A stretch of 64,000 bases of DNA from Picocystis sp. L7 (taxonomy: Eukaryota; Chlorophyta; Picocystophyceae; Picocystales; Picocystaceae), in assembly GCA_020975725.1 (NCBI GenBank), contig QXJR01000006.1, positions 124,001 to 188,000 on the forward strand. Reading direction: 5' to 3'. The notes beneath the pieces are model-generated. The model searched no databases, had not been told where the DNA came from, and was given only the letters and a program-made list of their open reading frames with translations. A program made the position numbers and the translations under genes. Shown here one piece after another: positions 32,136 through 42,794 of this stretch; the stretch's first letter is position 1, and the number at the start of each line of letters is the position of its first letter.

Positions 32136-33020
32136 CTACAGTTCTAAGGCTGCCTTCTTCTTGGGGGCATAAAACTCCTTCGACTTTTCAAGGCATGTGA
32201 AGAAGACGCACCCCCCCAGGGTGATCCATCCCACGCGAGCGCTCACACCCTTCATGAGGGCACCGGGTCCCTCCTCCCGCACAATGGTGGCTGCACAATC
32301 AAGCACGCCCTTGTATTGGCTCCCTGATCCTTGTACCATGAGCCTAGTCTTGATGACATCCAAAGGGGTGGTGACAGTTCCGGTGACGGCACCGGCCAAC
32401 GCACCTATCGCAGCCACTTCTTCTCCTCGCAGTTCCCTCCCGCCCACGAATTTCCGGTAGCCAATCTTCATCTGCTCGTACGCCAGGAACTCAACCGCAT
32501 CAAAGGGAAGGTCTCTCAGCAGGAATGCACCGTATCCAGCGTACATGCCTTTCCTGATCCCTTCCTTTTTGACGATCGCCTTGGCGGCCGATGCGGCGCT
32601 ATTAAACTGTCCTGTCTGCATCCGCTGCTTGATGACTTCGGTAGGCACGCGCACGAGGGAAGAGACGACGCCAGCTCCTGCTGCGGCTGTCAGATGCGCC
32701 ACTGCGGAGTATTCTTTGGGCAATGCATGGAGCATTTTCTTCTTCAAGGGTTCATAGGCGGCTAGGAATAGCGCCGACGCCGGGAACACGCCTGCCAGGT
32801 TGCCCATTAGTCCTGCATAGAGTCCTTTCCCGCCTCCACTGGACAACAGCGCACGCCATCCACCTTTGGTGCGTGCAGCTTGGAGCCTGGTCTTGACGGT
32901 GTCCAGTGGATAGAGCACCGCTTCCACGCACGCACCGGCCGTTCCGCCCGCCATGAGCTCTCCTGCACTCTTCCTCCACACCGGAGCGCCTTCGTCCACC
33001 ACCATCACCTCCTTCTTCAT
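32136..33020 (-). CDS. S-adenosylmethionine carrier, mitochondrial carrier family
   Basis: 294 residues from the ATG at 33020 (MKKEVMVVDEG). Three tandem carrier repeats, each with a PX[DE]XX[KR] signature: YPLDTVKTRL, VPTEVIKQRM and TPLDVIKTRL, with six transmembrane helices. GNLAGVFPASALFLAAYEP, RVPTEVIKQRMQTGQFNSA and LLRDLPFDAVEFLAYEQ match plant SAMC and fungal Pet8 closely. The protein would exchange cytosolic S-adenosylmethionine for S-adenosylhomocysteine across the mitochondrial or plastid inner envelope. The open frame continues upstream by 91 residues without homology. A later ATG (MVVDEGAP) is also possible. It would supply methyl donor to organelles; cytosolic or luminal methyltransferases elsewhere in the window need not depend on it. 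Confidence 0.93.
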   Translation of the reverse strand: MKKEVMVVDEGAPVWRKSAGELMAGGTAGACVEAVLYPLDTVKTRLQAARTKGGWRALLSSGGGKGLYAGLMGNLAGVFPASALFLAAYEPLKKKMLHALPKEYSAVAHLTAAAGAGVVSSLVRVPTEVIKQRMQTGQFNSAASAAKAIVKKEGIRKGMYAGYGAFLLRDLPFDAVEFLAYEQMKIGYRKFVGGRELRGEEVAAIGALAGAVTGTVTTPLDVIKTRLMVQGSGSQYKGVLDCAATIVREEGPGALMKGVSARVGWITLGGCVFFTCLEKSKEFYAPKKKAALEL

Positions 33021-36000
33021 CGTCCTGTTGGAAACAAAGACACGAAACGGGCCCGTGACGCGTCCAGGTGCGGATCTGGCGTCCAAAACTCGCGGGAAAA
33101 CCTTATCGACTCGATCTCGGTTCCCGCCAGTTCTACGTTCCCCTTTCGTCTTCGCTGGGGTGGGTTCCCCCTGGTGGACGCCCAAGAGAAGGCGAAGGGG
33201 TAGGAAAGGTCCATGGAGGAGTTTGTTCTCACACGTGGATGGATTCGTTCGGACGCGTCCATGTCGGATTCTTGGACGCACGGTAGGTGGCATCGACTAC
33301 CTCCATAACCACGTGGGAAACTCCTTCGGTCGAGGAAGAAACACAAACGAGCGCGCTTCCGATCGAAATGTCGTCGCACAACCGGACAACTCCACCTCGA
33401 TCCCTTGCAATATTCGCCAATGCTACAACAAAGGCAACTTGCCCAACCACCGCCAAGCAATTGATCCATCGCCTTCAACAAGGCTTGTATAAGCATGGCT
33501 TTGGTTTTCCGTGGTGCTCCGTCGGTATCAAACTAATTCAAAGTTGATCATTTGATTTGCTTGTTCGTGCCACGGCAAAACTTCATTGCTAATCCATTAT
33601 GCCGTGATTTCGTCGAATTCGAGCCATTCCAACTTCTTTCGATTCTAAAAGTTGTAGCATTGCTTGCTTTCGAATCGACCGGACTAGTCTCATCAACTTC
33701 GAAGAGCGGCAATCCAGTGCGGGTGGCGGGAATGGGCATGTATGAACATGACCTCTAGTATCGTTGTGATACATTGGGGTGATACGGCAAGCATGTACGG
33801 TATCATCATGTACACTCGCATGATCGAATCCTGAAAGGAGGATGCATTTCAAGTATGCCTTCTTGTGACTTGTTTACGATTGATAAAAGGCCAAACGACG
33901 TTGGGAAAAAGGAAGTCAAGATGTACCAAAACTCGAAAAGAACGATTGCCCTCAAAACGATACATGAAATCATAAGGTAGGAGTCAACAAATCTCATTAC
34001 CACAAAATATCTATTCTCCTTCAAAACCCCAAAAATTCGTTAGGAGGACATGACCCGTACCAACACCACAGAGATAGTACTCAATGAAGCAGCGTACAAC
34101 AATATCATAGCATACAAAGGACCTCTCGAACGAAAGGGCATCCACAAAGCCGCAAACCGAATCAATAATGAGTATAATAGCATTGAAGATCCGACATATG
34201 CCCAAATGGAACGATTGTTGAGCGGTGGTAGGGAGGTACTCACCTGAGGTTGTATGGATGGGGAGCACACACTCAAGACAGTCAACCATCACCATGCATG
34301 CGCCATTATTGCTGTATTTTCTAGGGATGACATATTGCACTTTGCATGGGTACTCAAGCTCATGAGGTGATTTCAAACAACTAGTAGTATGAACTCTCAT
34401 CAATCAAAGTGTGCATCAATAGCTAAAATTAGTGTACATTTGGCGAATGATTGCTTAGTTTCGTGGCCATGTATGCCTTAAGGCCTTCTCAACGCTCAAT
34501 GCGGATGAATATACCCCTATCGCAACAATGTTGGGATCCTACAAGGTCATCAAAAGTCCATAGTTTTCCTCGGAAATGGCTCCGAAATCGTGCCTCCAAT
34601 CCTTTGTTTGGAAACAACGGATTAGGGGTTTATCAACACTTGAATGTAGTTTGCATTTGCCAACAATTTTCCAGCAACCAAGCACACACGAAGGACGAAT
34701 GTACGACTCGCCAAAGGAATTGGTTCATGGATTTTCTAAGCAAAGAGTGATTGGACACAAGAGAAAGGGAGCTTCATTGCAAGACCCTTCAAACAAATTT
34801 GCACTCAAGCATCCGATTCTTTTCTTGGCTTCGACTCATTTTCACGAGTGCACTTCGATCTCGTGTTGTACAAGAAGGTAAGTCCTTAACTTCGAACAAT
34901 GTATGGGTTTCGCTGTACGTCAAGTAAAAAGAAGCTGCACGGATGACTTTAAGAGCATGCTCGCATGAAATTGAAAAGATGTTGGATCCATCTTGCTAGT
35001 TGTCCATCTCTACACCCATTCTCTTCCCGAAGGAAAGGCACTTTATTGTTTGTCTGCCTTTGCCACATGTCGCCCCATCTCATCATGCCTTGAATTGTAT
35101 GAAGGCGAACGCTCGTTGTTTGTGGACCTACTACTAGGGTATTGATTATCTAGAAGCGGGACAAACACGAGCCGAGGCCAAGAAATCAATTTGTAGCCTT
35201 TGCTATCTTCATCATAGAGCTATAGTACGTCCATTTCATCTTTGGCTCGCCATTCCTTTGCAAAACGTGTGAGGAGTTTCTCTCCTCAGCTAGTTGGTTC
35301 AATCATCAACTGACCGATGTAGTGCTTCCGGCCATCATTGGCCGTCTATCAATGCGTGGCAATGACAACTGCGCTCTTGAAGGGTTTGTTTAGGGGTGTT
35401 GTGCAAACTTTAAAAAGTCAAGCAAGAATATGTTCTTGAGTGTACCGCTGCACTTGTAGAACGCTGCATTTGCGCCATCACTTGTCTGCTTATGCTTTTT
35501 CCTTAGCCTCAATCCGCTCTAAGGAAGAGATGCAAAGGCACTCCACTATAAGGGCACTGCGGAAACCACAGAGCAAGGGAGTAACGGTACTCATTGTCTC
35601 TTCCTTCATACGCAGAACATCTAGGTACGTGGTCCACTTGCTTCTTCCGGCATAAGAAGATTACATTGCACAACTGGCTAGATTTACATACTCGTTCTCT
35701 CCCAATCGTCGCTAAGCGTTTTCGATTCCAAGTTTAGAAATTCCGATGTCCTATTCTAACAACCTTTCATATGCTATACCGGTGCTTCCGATTGCGATTG
35801 CGTGTCTTTTATCTTATTTCAATCGCATGTCCAAGTCCAGTTCCGGTCGGATTTTTTTGCAGTTGAGATTTGGTGTGCTTCCATCAAAGACGGACACTTT
35901 CCTATCCTTTAGCTGGATATGGAACCAAATGCAATCGAGATATTCAAAAAGAACCACAGCGTGTTCACGATCGCACACTTGCCTTAGATCGATTGGGAAG

Positions 36001-37473
36001 TTGCTATTACGCTACCACTTCGCACGTTGTGATGGAGAATCGATGGAAACACAAAGCAGGCCAGAACAAGCAAGGCCCTTGAAATCAAGGATAGGCAATC
36101 GTTGGTCCCAGATTTGTAGGTGACACGTACTAGTTGTGATGCACAAAGCGCCTCTTTGCCGCGCGCTACACATGAAGCGCTACGTTGAGCTACTACTCTA
36201 GTGCTTCCATGGCAGATACTAAGTCGTTTCTTGAACATTCAAAGCGCCTTATACGGTCGGCAAGGTTCGATTGCACACAAGAATGGGTCTTGTGTACATG
36301 ATCACAGCGACGGCGCATCCCCATAGGCGAAGGTTGTACTTTTGTCTTCACCACTAGTCACTCGGGAGATACAATCAAAAGGAACACTATCCCAACTTCC
36401 CGACGGTTGATTTGTCCGGCAAAGATGCATTAGGGTTCCGTGGGAACTTTCTCCACGAAATTTCGGTCTCTAGGATAGTGACCTCGACCAAGAAAAATAC
36501 TTTTAATCTTGCGCCCAAGAAGCGCGAAAGGCTTGAAACGTAGCCATTCGTTTGCCGTCGACCCAACTTTGTGAAGGACACGGCGATTCATTTTCTCTAG
36601 CACAATCTACATGAAAGTCATGGTACACAGCATTGTAGCTGCCTTGCAAAGATTAGGTGTACATGAAACGCCATTGTAGCACACCTTCCACCAAAGACTA
36701 CTCAACATTCACGAGTGGACATTATCAAAAGTGTGAATGTCGCAGTGTATCGTATGGTGAGATTGGTTTCAGCTATGATGAGCAAGGCACAGAGATCCCG
36801 GTAATTTGCTAGCAGATCTTGAAACGGAAAATGTCTTCAAGCTTTGCTCCCTCGAATTTGAAAAAGATTGCAATCTTGTGTATGCTGGAGTGGATTCGAG
36901 AAAAGCACTCCTATGTGCGAAGGCTCACGATCTTTGTTTGCAGGCGCAAGCTACGTGTGGATTGATTGGCCATTCGATTCACCCATCCATACTTTGACTT
37001 CAATCACGATTAGGTCTTGCACCAAACCTGATAGTATATAGTACATCCTTTCCGTATTGCATCCACACGCATCGGCCACATTTTCATTGATGCGGGGCAG
37101 GTCCCCCATTCGCGCATTGTACGCCATGAGCTTCACGTGTTTGTCTCCTTTCCTGCCCTCCCTTGCTCTAGCTTGTCCGGTTGTGTCCCAGAAGTAAGCA
37201 TGGACACAAGCTTCGTTTTCCAGGGGTCGATCCCCCCATGTCCACACGACCCCGAGATGTTTCCGAGGGATTTGTGGGAGATTCGCACCTCCAGGATCAC
37301 TCATCCTCTCATTCGAAGTACGAAGTGGCGTGCACGTTCAACCACAGATGCTCGAAGCCTCACGCGTGCAGCATAGGTGAGAATACATCACCGTTGATGC
37401 GCAGGTCTGCTTCCCCTCCACCACCGTTGCTGCACTGGTCACGCCCCGGGGCGCCCTTGTGCTGGAAGGAACG
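33021..37473. other. 4.4-kb gene-poor stretch
   Basis: The first 280 bp are the 5' flank of the SAM carrier. From about 33.4 to 37.4 kb the base composition drops toward AT and the frames are short (mostly under 130 codons) on both strands, with no motifs, no tRNA-like arms and no transposase remnant that I recognise. It may hold an old degenerate element or long regulatory sequence. The last 100 bp are the promoter side of the Ags-like gene. Confidence 0.5.
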
Positions 37474-40374
37474 ATGGACCAAAGGAAAGCGTCCTTGGTG
37501 GAGCTCTCGCGTCAAACCCTGGACCATGCGGCGACGTCTCGTGGACGAAAGCTCCAAGAGGACGTGCAGAACTTACGAGTGCTGCACATCACCTTGGAGT
37601 ACGCTGTGCCGTCCGTGGGAATCAACGCGTCGTTCGCAGGGATGGGGACCATAGTCCGAGCTCTCGATGCTTCCTGCACACAGTTCAGAAAAGGAATTTG
37701 CGGGCCGTTGTACAGCGGCTGCGATCCCCAGCTCCTAGGCGATGCCGACCTTGAATTTCAGGTCCTCGCGTTTGGAAAGAAGGAAAAGGTGAAAGTATAC
37801 AAGCTGGATGATACAACCCGGCAGTCCACATACCACCTCGTTTCTCATCCAATTTTCACGAGCAGGTCGAAATATGATATGTATATGTATGCCGATGAAA
37901 CAGAAATGTTGACTTTTCTATCCATCCACAATCAGGCAGCAACAGAAGTGGCTGCACACTACGGGTACACATTGCTTCACTTGCATGATTATCACGCTGG
38001 GCTTGTTCCGTGGTTAATGTACCCAGTCATTGTGCCAAGCTTGGTCTTGACTGTTCACAATGCTGACTACACAGGAACATTCCCTGCCATCACGAAGTCA
38101 CAGGTTGCTCAATTGTGCGAAGCGTTTGGTGTAAGCGAGCAGATGTTGCTGCCCCTCTGTTTTGAAGGAGGTTTCTCCCTTCTACGTTGCATCCTGCACT
38201 ACAGGAACGTAGATCCTCCAACATCAGCATTAGAGATAATTATGCTGAACGAAGCTTATGCGAAAAGAGTTTTGGCAGTGAGTGACATCTTCTACGATGT
38301 TCAGGAACCATTGCTATCAGAATCGAAGGAAAGCTACAGAACTATATCCAATGGGTTGGATCAATCAAGGGGCAATTTTGTTGACTTAGATCTTCGCGAA
38401 CTATTCGAATTAAAATCTTCAAAGAAACTGGAGTTTCAAAGAAAATGGGGGCTTGAAGTTAATCAACAAGCTGTACTTATGGTGTTTTTCTCCAGGGCTT
38501 CGGAGCAAAAGGGGATCGATGTTCTTATCTATGCTGCTGCTAGGCTTATCGAGAAATATGGTACGATGGTGCAGTTTGCACTGTTTGGACCAAAGACTGA
38601 TTATGTAGCAGTCGAGGCAGAGAAATATTTCTGCAGTCTTCCAGCAAGAATAAAAAAACAAATTCTTTGCCATCTGGTATTCGTGTCCACAAACAAAGAA
38701 GATTTGATGCTTGCGGCAAACTTCTTCCTCTTTCCTAGCAGATTTGAACCCTTCGGACTGGCCGATGTGGAGTTTGCTTGGCACGGTACCCCCACAGTTG
38801 GACACGAGACTGGAGGCATTGGTAAGACACCTGGTATTTACTATAAAACCATGGGAAGGAACGACCTTGATCACAGCATGGATCTCGAGCGTGCTATGGA
38901 AGAAGCAGTCGAGCTGGTTGCAAAATATCCGCAGAAATACAGGCAGATGGTTCACGACAGTAGGTGCTACTTCTTAGACAATAATAATTGGGTAAGAGAA
39001 TACACAGAGGCTTACATTGCTTCTGCATCTCGCAACGTAATGTGCTTACAAGCTTGTGCTGTCGGCATCAACGAGTCTCCCAGAGAAAGGGCAATCCTTT
39101 CCTCCTCACAGTGCACTGTCGAACGAACAAAAGCTCTGTATCTTTCAGGATTCAGTACAGAAAAAGGGAGCAACTATCCACAGATATATGAATTTTGTCT
39201 AATGTTGATAGGAAGCATGAAAGCCTTACCAATCCTTGCACTTCTACTAAACGTTATCTTCTTTCGTTCCACGATTGCATCACTAGGAGTTGCAATTGAG
39301 TCGGTTGCAGCATCGCAGTTGTCACAAAGTGCAGCTTCATTCCTGGCATCTTTTACTGTGCTCAACATTTATCCACTCTTCTCAGTTTTATTGGGATCAC
39401 TTTCACTGGCAATAGCTTTTCTCCTGCTGCTTGTACCAGTAACCAACATGAATCCATACATAGTTGGAGCACTAATGGGTCTTCTGACTAGTATGGTGAG
39501 TACTGGGGTAACGCCTTTTGTTTCATTTGAAAAGAGGAAAGTACAAAACCGCTCCAAGATGCTGGTGTCATCCTTCTCCTCTGCAGCTGAAGCAATACTG
39601 TCGTTGGTCACTATTGTCGGAGTAAAGTACTTCTTGTGGGAATACGCGGCAGGCTTTGCCTTTTTAACGTTGCAATTATTGGCATATGTATTATGGGTTC
39701 TTCCAAGGCAGTACCACAGCATAAAATTGAACCACAAGGATGTCCTGCGCAGATCAATTCTACGGAAAAGTGCATTCCTTCCTTTGCTGCTATATATTAT
39801 TTGTTCAAGCATTAGCCAGTGGCTGCTATATTATGGCGGTGCCGAGTTTTTCAGCGATAATGGAGTATTTACTCTATTTCTTTCTTTTTCTGCTGGAGCA
39901 GCTGCTAGTGGTTGCCTTGCGTTTGCTACAAAGTTGGTGGAAATGTTTCGACCTTTACCCCAAAAGCTTCGTTTGCTTGCCTTGGAACGTTGGCTTTTGC
40001 TGCTTGTGCCTGGTTTTGTTGGACCTTCCCTCCTTATTCTATCGTCCAAACAGAGTGAAAATGTAGGTTTCTTATGTTATGCCGTTGCTGGAATGTGTTC
40101 TACATTCAGGTCTATAGGGATTGGATTGACATGGTCCAGGCTCTTTCATAGAGAAGCCCTTATAGGAAGCGCAGGCATTGCAGGGACAACTCAAGTGGCC
40201 ACTGCTATATGCCTCTTTGTCATGGGAGAGTTGCCAAACAGATACAAGCTCGAAGATACAGTAAAACTATTAAGAGTCAGTGGCTACACAGCTTTGAGCC
40301 TGGAGTGTGTCACCTTATGCCTGGCTGTTGTGGTGGGCTTGCTACTTCGCAAACAAGCTGTGGATCGTCTGTAG
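37474..40374 (+). CDS. Alpha-1,3-glucan-synthase-like GT5 with polytopic membrane tail
   Basis: 966 residues from the ATG at 37474. Residues 35-530 form a GT5 glycogen/starch-synthase-type GT-B fold most like the synthase domain of fungal alpha-1,3-glucan synthases: LRVLHITLEYAVPSVG, LHLHDYHAGLVPWLMYP, LTVHNADYTGTFPAI, VLAVSDIFYDVQ, VFFSRASEQKGIDVLIYA, and the donor loop FEPFGLADVEFAWHGTPTVG-HETGG (about 423-446). Residues 565-955 hold roughly ten hydrophobic spans, matching the multispan export domain of fungal Ags. The extracellular GH13 amylase-like domain that precedes the synthase in fungi is absent. The N-terminal K-x-GGL-type glycine loop reads NASFAGMG (about 51-58), so the usual Lys is missing. 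Predicted role: making and extruding an alpha-glucan at a membrane. Confidence 0.8.
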   Translation: MDQRKASLVELSRQTLDHAATSRGRKLQEDVQNLRVLHITLEYAVPSVGINASFAGMGTIVRALDASCTQFRKGICGPLYSGCDPQLLGDADLEFQVLAFGKKEKVKVYKLDDTTRQSTYHLVSHPIFTSRSKYDMYMYADETEMLTFLSIHNQAATEVAAHYGYTLLHLHDYHAGLVPWLMYPVIVPSLVLTVHNADYTGTFPAITKSQVAQLCEAFGVSEQMLLPLCFEGGFSLLRCILHYRNVDPPTSALEIIMLNEAYAKRVLAVSDIFYDVQEPLLSESKESYRTISNGLDQSRGNFVDLDLRELFELKSSKKLEFQRKWGLEVNQQAVLMVFFSRASEQKGIDVLIYAAARLIEKYGTMVQFALFGPKTDYVAVEAEKYFCSLPARIKKQILCHLVFVSTNKEDLMLAANFFLFPSRFEPFGLADVEFAWHGTPTVGHETGGIGKTPGIYYKTMGRNDLDHSMDLERAMEEAVELVAKYPQKYRQMVHDSRCYFLDNNNWVREYTEAYIASASRNVMCLQACAVGINESPRERAILSSSQCTVERTKALYLSGFSTEKGSNYPQIYEFCLMLIGSMKALPILALLLNVIFFRSTIASLGVAIESVAASQLSQSAASFLASFTVLNIYPLFSVLLGSLSLAIAFLLLLVPVTNMNPYIVGALMGLLTSMVSTGVTPFVSFEKRKVQNRSKMLVSSFSSAAEAILSLVTIVGVKYFLWEYAAGFAFLTLQLLAYVLWVLPRQYHSIKLNHKDVLRRSILRKSAFLPLLLYIICSSISQWLLYYGGAEFFSDNGVFTLFLSFSAGAAASGCLAFATKLVEMFRPLPQKLRLLALERWLLLLVPGFVGPSLLILSSKQSENVGFLCYAVAGMCSTFRSIGIGLTWSRLFHREALIGSAGIAGTTQVATAICLFVMGELPNRYKLEDTVKLLRVSGYTALSLECVTLCLAVVVGLLLRKQAVDRL

Positions 40375-40807
40375 CCAAAAAACCCAGAAGGTCACCTGGA
40401 GCAGACATAGCTTGTCCGAGAGACTTGCTTCTCGGTAGCCGTTCAAAGTGCCAGACGAATTGATGTACCCATTGATAAGAAGACAGAACTCAGCATCATG
40501 AGCAGAAGTTGCGACCCCCCACTATAGCATTGACTGCAAGGTGATGCTTGGCCAAGTGCCTGCGAAAGCAAACCCTGCTACGCGACTGCTTTGTTGTCAT
40601 GCACCATCAACTGTTCCAAGAAGAAAGCCGGAAGGTGATATCTATCATGATGATTAGAGTATGGCTTCAATCAAATCCCAAAGTGTTGAGCTCTCAAGGC
40701 CCGTTGTGCTTCTTGGCATCTGACGAGCTGCATCCTCTTCCACACGCATTTCAGCAAGGAATCGACAGAAGCATTGTTCGAATACCAAGCATTGATGTTG
40801 TTGAGAA

Positions 40808-41140
40808 TCAACCTGTCTTGTCAAATAAAGTGTTCAAAGTAGAAGAATACTCCCAACACTGCGTACGGCCCTTGTAGAATGACGAAGAACGTGGTTCTCT
40901 CACTTCCACTGCCACAGTCTTGAGTCGTTCGTTTATTGAAGGCACACCTTTTACTGCCCACACGCGAAGGATTGGTCCTCGGTTCTCGAACTCTATCATC
41001 GATACAAGTACCTCAGTTGAAGTACGCTTTATAACCCCAAAGTACAACGCGATTGCAGCACTCGTAGGAGTGTCGGAGGAATCTGCAGGTGTTCGTTCCC
41101 ACTTCTTTGGCCATGGACGAAGAAGGTCAAGCAATTGCAT
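40808..41140 (-). CDS. Uncharacterised coding candidate, possibly a 3' exon
   Basis: 110 residues from the ATG at 41140 (MQLLDLLRPWPKKWERT). The middle has a balanced, protein-like composition: SAAIALYFGVIKRTSTEVLV, MIEFENRGPILRVWAVKGVP, INERLKTVAVEV. I do not recognise a family. The frame is open about 60 bp upstream of the ATG, and a possible acceptor (TGCCCAG) lies there, so it could be the last exon of a gene that includes the stretch at 41227-41481. A plus-strand frame also crosses it, so confidence is low. Confidence 0.3.
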   Translation of the reverse strand: MQLLDLLRPWPKKWERTPADSSDTPTSAAIALYFGVIKRTSTEVLVSMIEFENRGPILRVWAVKGVPSINERLKTVAVEVREPRSSSFYKGRTQCWEYSSTLNTLFDKTG

Positions 41141-41226
41141 CCGATTTCCCAAGAATGGTGGACCATGTTTCGTTGGTCGTTGTGATGCGACTGGGCATTG
41201 AACGGTGGATATCGGTTAGACGGTCT

Positions 41227-41481
41227 TCAGGTAGCGAGACTGTCGTACATTTGTTTAGCTCGCCCACCAGGAGGCGCTTGCAAGGCCATCGCAACGACGC
41301 CGAAAGGTTGCGATGCGAATTCGGCATGGGATTCCACGTCCCATTCGTGCAGGTAACCCACGTTGGCAACCTGCAGGTCCACTCCTGTCTTCAGGTCAAT
41401 CTCCTGGGTTGAATCCCCACCATCCGGTGATGCCGAGGCGAAGGAAGGTAGGCCCTCCTCGGTTCGGGGGCAGCACGGCAT
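41227..41481 (-). CDS. Uncharacterised coding candidate, C-terminal part
   Basis: 84 residues from an in-frame ATG at 41481. The reading looks natural at its end: STQEIDLKTGVDLQVANVGY, LHEWDVESHAEFASQPFGVV, AMALQAPPGG. Upstream the frame continues but becomes Arg/Ser/Pro-rich and unconvincing, so an upstream splice acceptor is possible. No family recognised. Confidence 0.25.
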   Translation of the reverse strand: MPCCPRTEEGLPSFASASPDGGDSTQEIDLKTGVDLQVANVGYLHEWDVESHAEFASQPFGVVAMALQAPPGGRAKQMYDSLAT

Positions 41482-42794
41482 AGATCCGTACGTTTCCCTT
41501 CGAACAAGTTGTGAAGTTGCCCCGGGGGAGCAGCCCTGCTGTGGCTTCGGTCCAGGTCTTCCCCCCGGGGCGCACAGGGCAGGTGGTCGATTCCCCTCGG
41601 ACGGATCCGAACACGTGTTTCGGGGGTTTCGATCCTGGGATGCGGGGAGCCATCGCTTGAAGATACGAAACAACCAATCACCTTTCGTGCTCGACGAGGA
41701 CGGATGCGAGCGTACAAGCGAGCAAAGGTTCGAATTTCGGAGGTTTGAGCGGCATGGACGGGCGTTCCCTGGAGCAGGTCTGGCGAAACGCCTCCCTCGT
41801 GATCGAGGATGCGTCGCGATGCTTGCGGCCACGGTTTCGGCGGGTTTCGAACGGACGAACAAAGGTGGCATGGGTTGGGCCTCGCGCGTGCTCGTCGTTT
41901 CCGAACCACGATTGGATCCGCATCGATCCCATAGCCTTGGCCACGACGACACCTCCTGCACCTTCCCTCTCGTTGCATTGGCGTCTCCGATTCCGTTGCT
42001 CCTGGTCCCATCCTCGGTAGGCGCTCTCGGCAAGGATCGAGCACGTCCGTACGTAAGCACGTGGATCTTCCGTGACGTGATGCTCCCCCCTGGATCCTCC
42101 CTGGAAGACGGCCAGGGAGGGGCGTTGGGGAGGGCTCCTCGCCAGCCTGTCCACCCGATTCTTCGACGGGGTGGTGGGAGGACCGTTCCTGGCCACACGT
42201 TCGTCCTGCAGGTCGATGGGACGGGTCTCCCCACCCTGGGTTGTCCTGCCATCTCGACCGAAGGTTTCCCGCCCTCACCCCGTCACCGCTGGCTGCAGCA
42301 CGAGCACCTTCTGGGAACTGACGAACCCGGTCGCCCCGAAGCGACGTGTACGCCCGAGGGAACACATTTCCCCTCCGCGAGCCACCGAAGGATCGGGGGA
42401 AGGTTCCCTCGTTTCTCGCCCCGAGGGATCCGATCCCTCGGGGATTCGGACCCCCTTTCCTGGCGACCCTTCGCGTCCCCACGTTTCAAACCTTCGAATC
42501 GGCCGTCCTACCGGGTTCCTCGGAAGGATCCGTGCCGCTCGGACCCTCTTTCCCCTCGACCCGACGAGGAACCCCTCTGCCCATCCGCTCGTCCTCGACG
42601 CCGTCTGGTCGTTCCCAGGCGCGGGTTCCCGGGGGGAAGCTTCTAGGACGCCAACGGACTCCTGCGCCCTCAATGGACGGTGAGTAGCGAATCTTCAGTC
42701 ATTCAGAACGAATCGAGGCGAAAGACACACGCCAGATCGCGTCCTCCTCGACGCGAAGAAGGAACCGTCCGTGATCCCAACGCAAGCGAAGAAA

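Larger units (their letters stand above)
40375..42794. other. Mostly intergenic, contains two weak coding candidates
   Basis: 40.4-40.8 kb shows nothing. 41.2-42.7 kb is GC-rich with long overlapping frames on both strands (up to 427 codons), which I take for composition artefacts. Two short minus-strand stretches look more protein-like and are listed separately. Confidence 0.4.

Noticed and set aside
41363-42646. 427-codon plus-strand frame and 341/363-codon minus-strand frames
   Set aside because: They overlap in a GC-rich region and are Arg/Pro/Ser-rich with no domain. Only the short C-terminal stretch at 41227-41481 looked protein-like.
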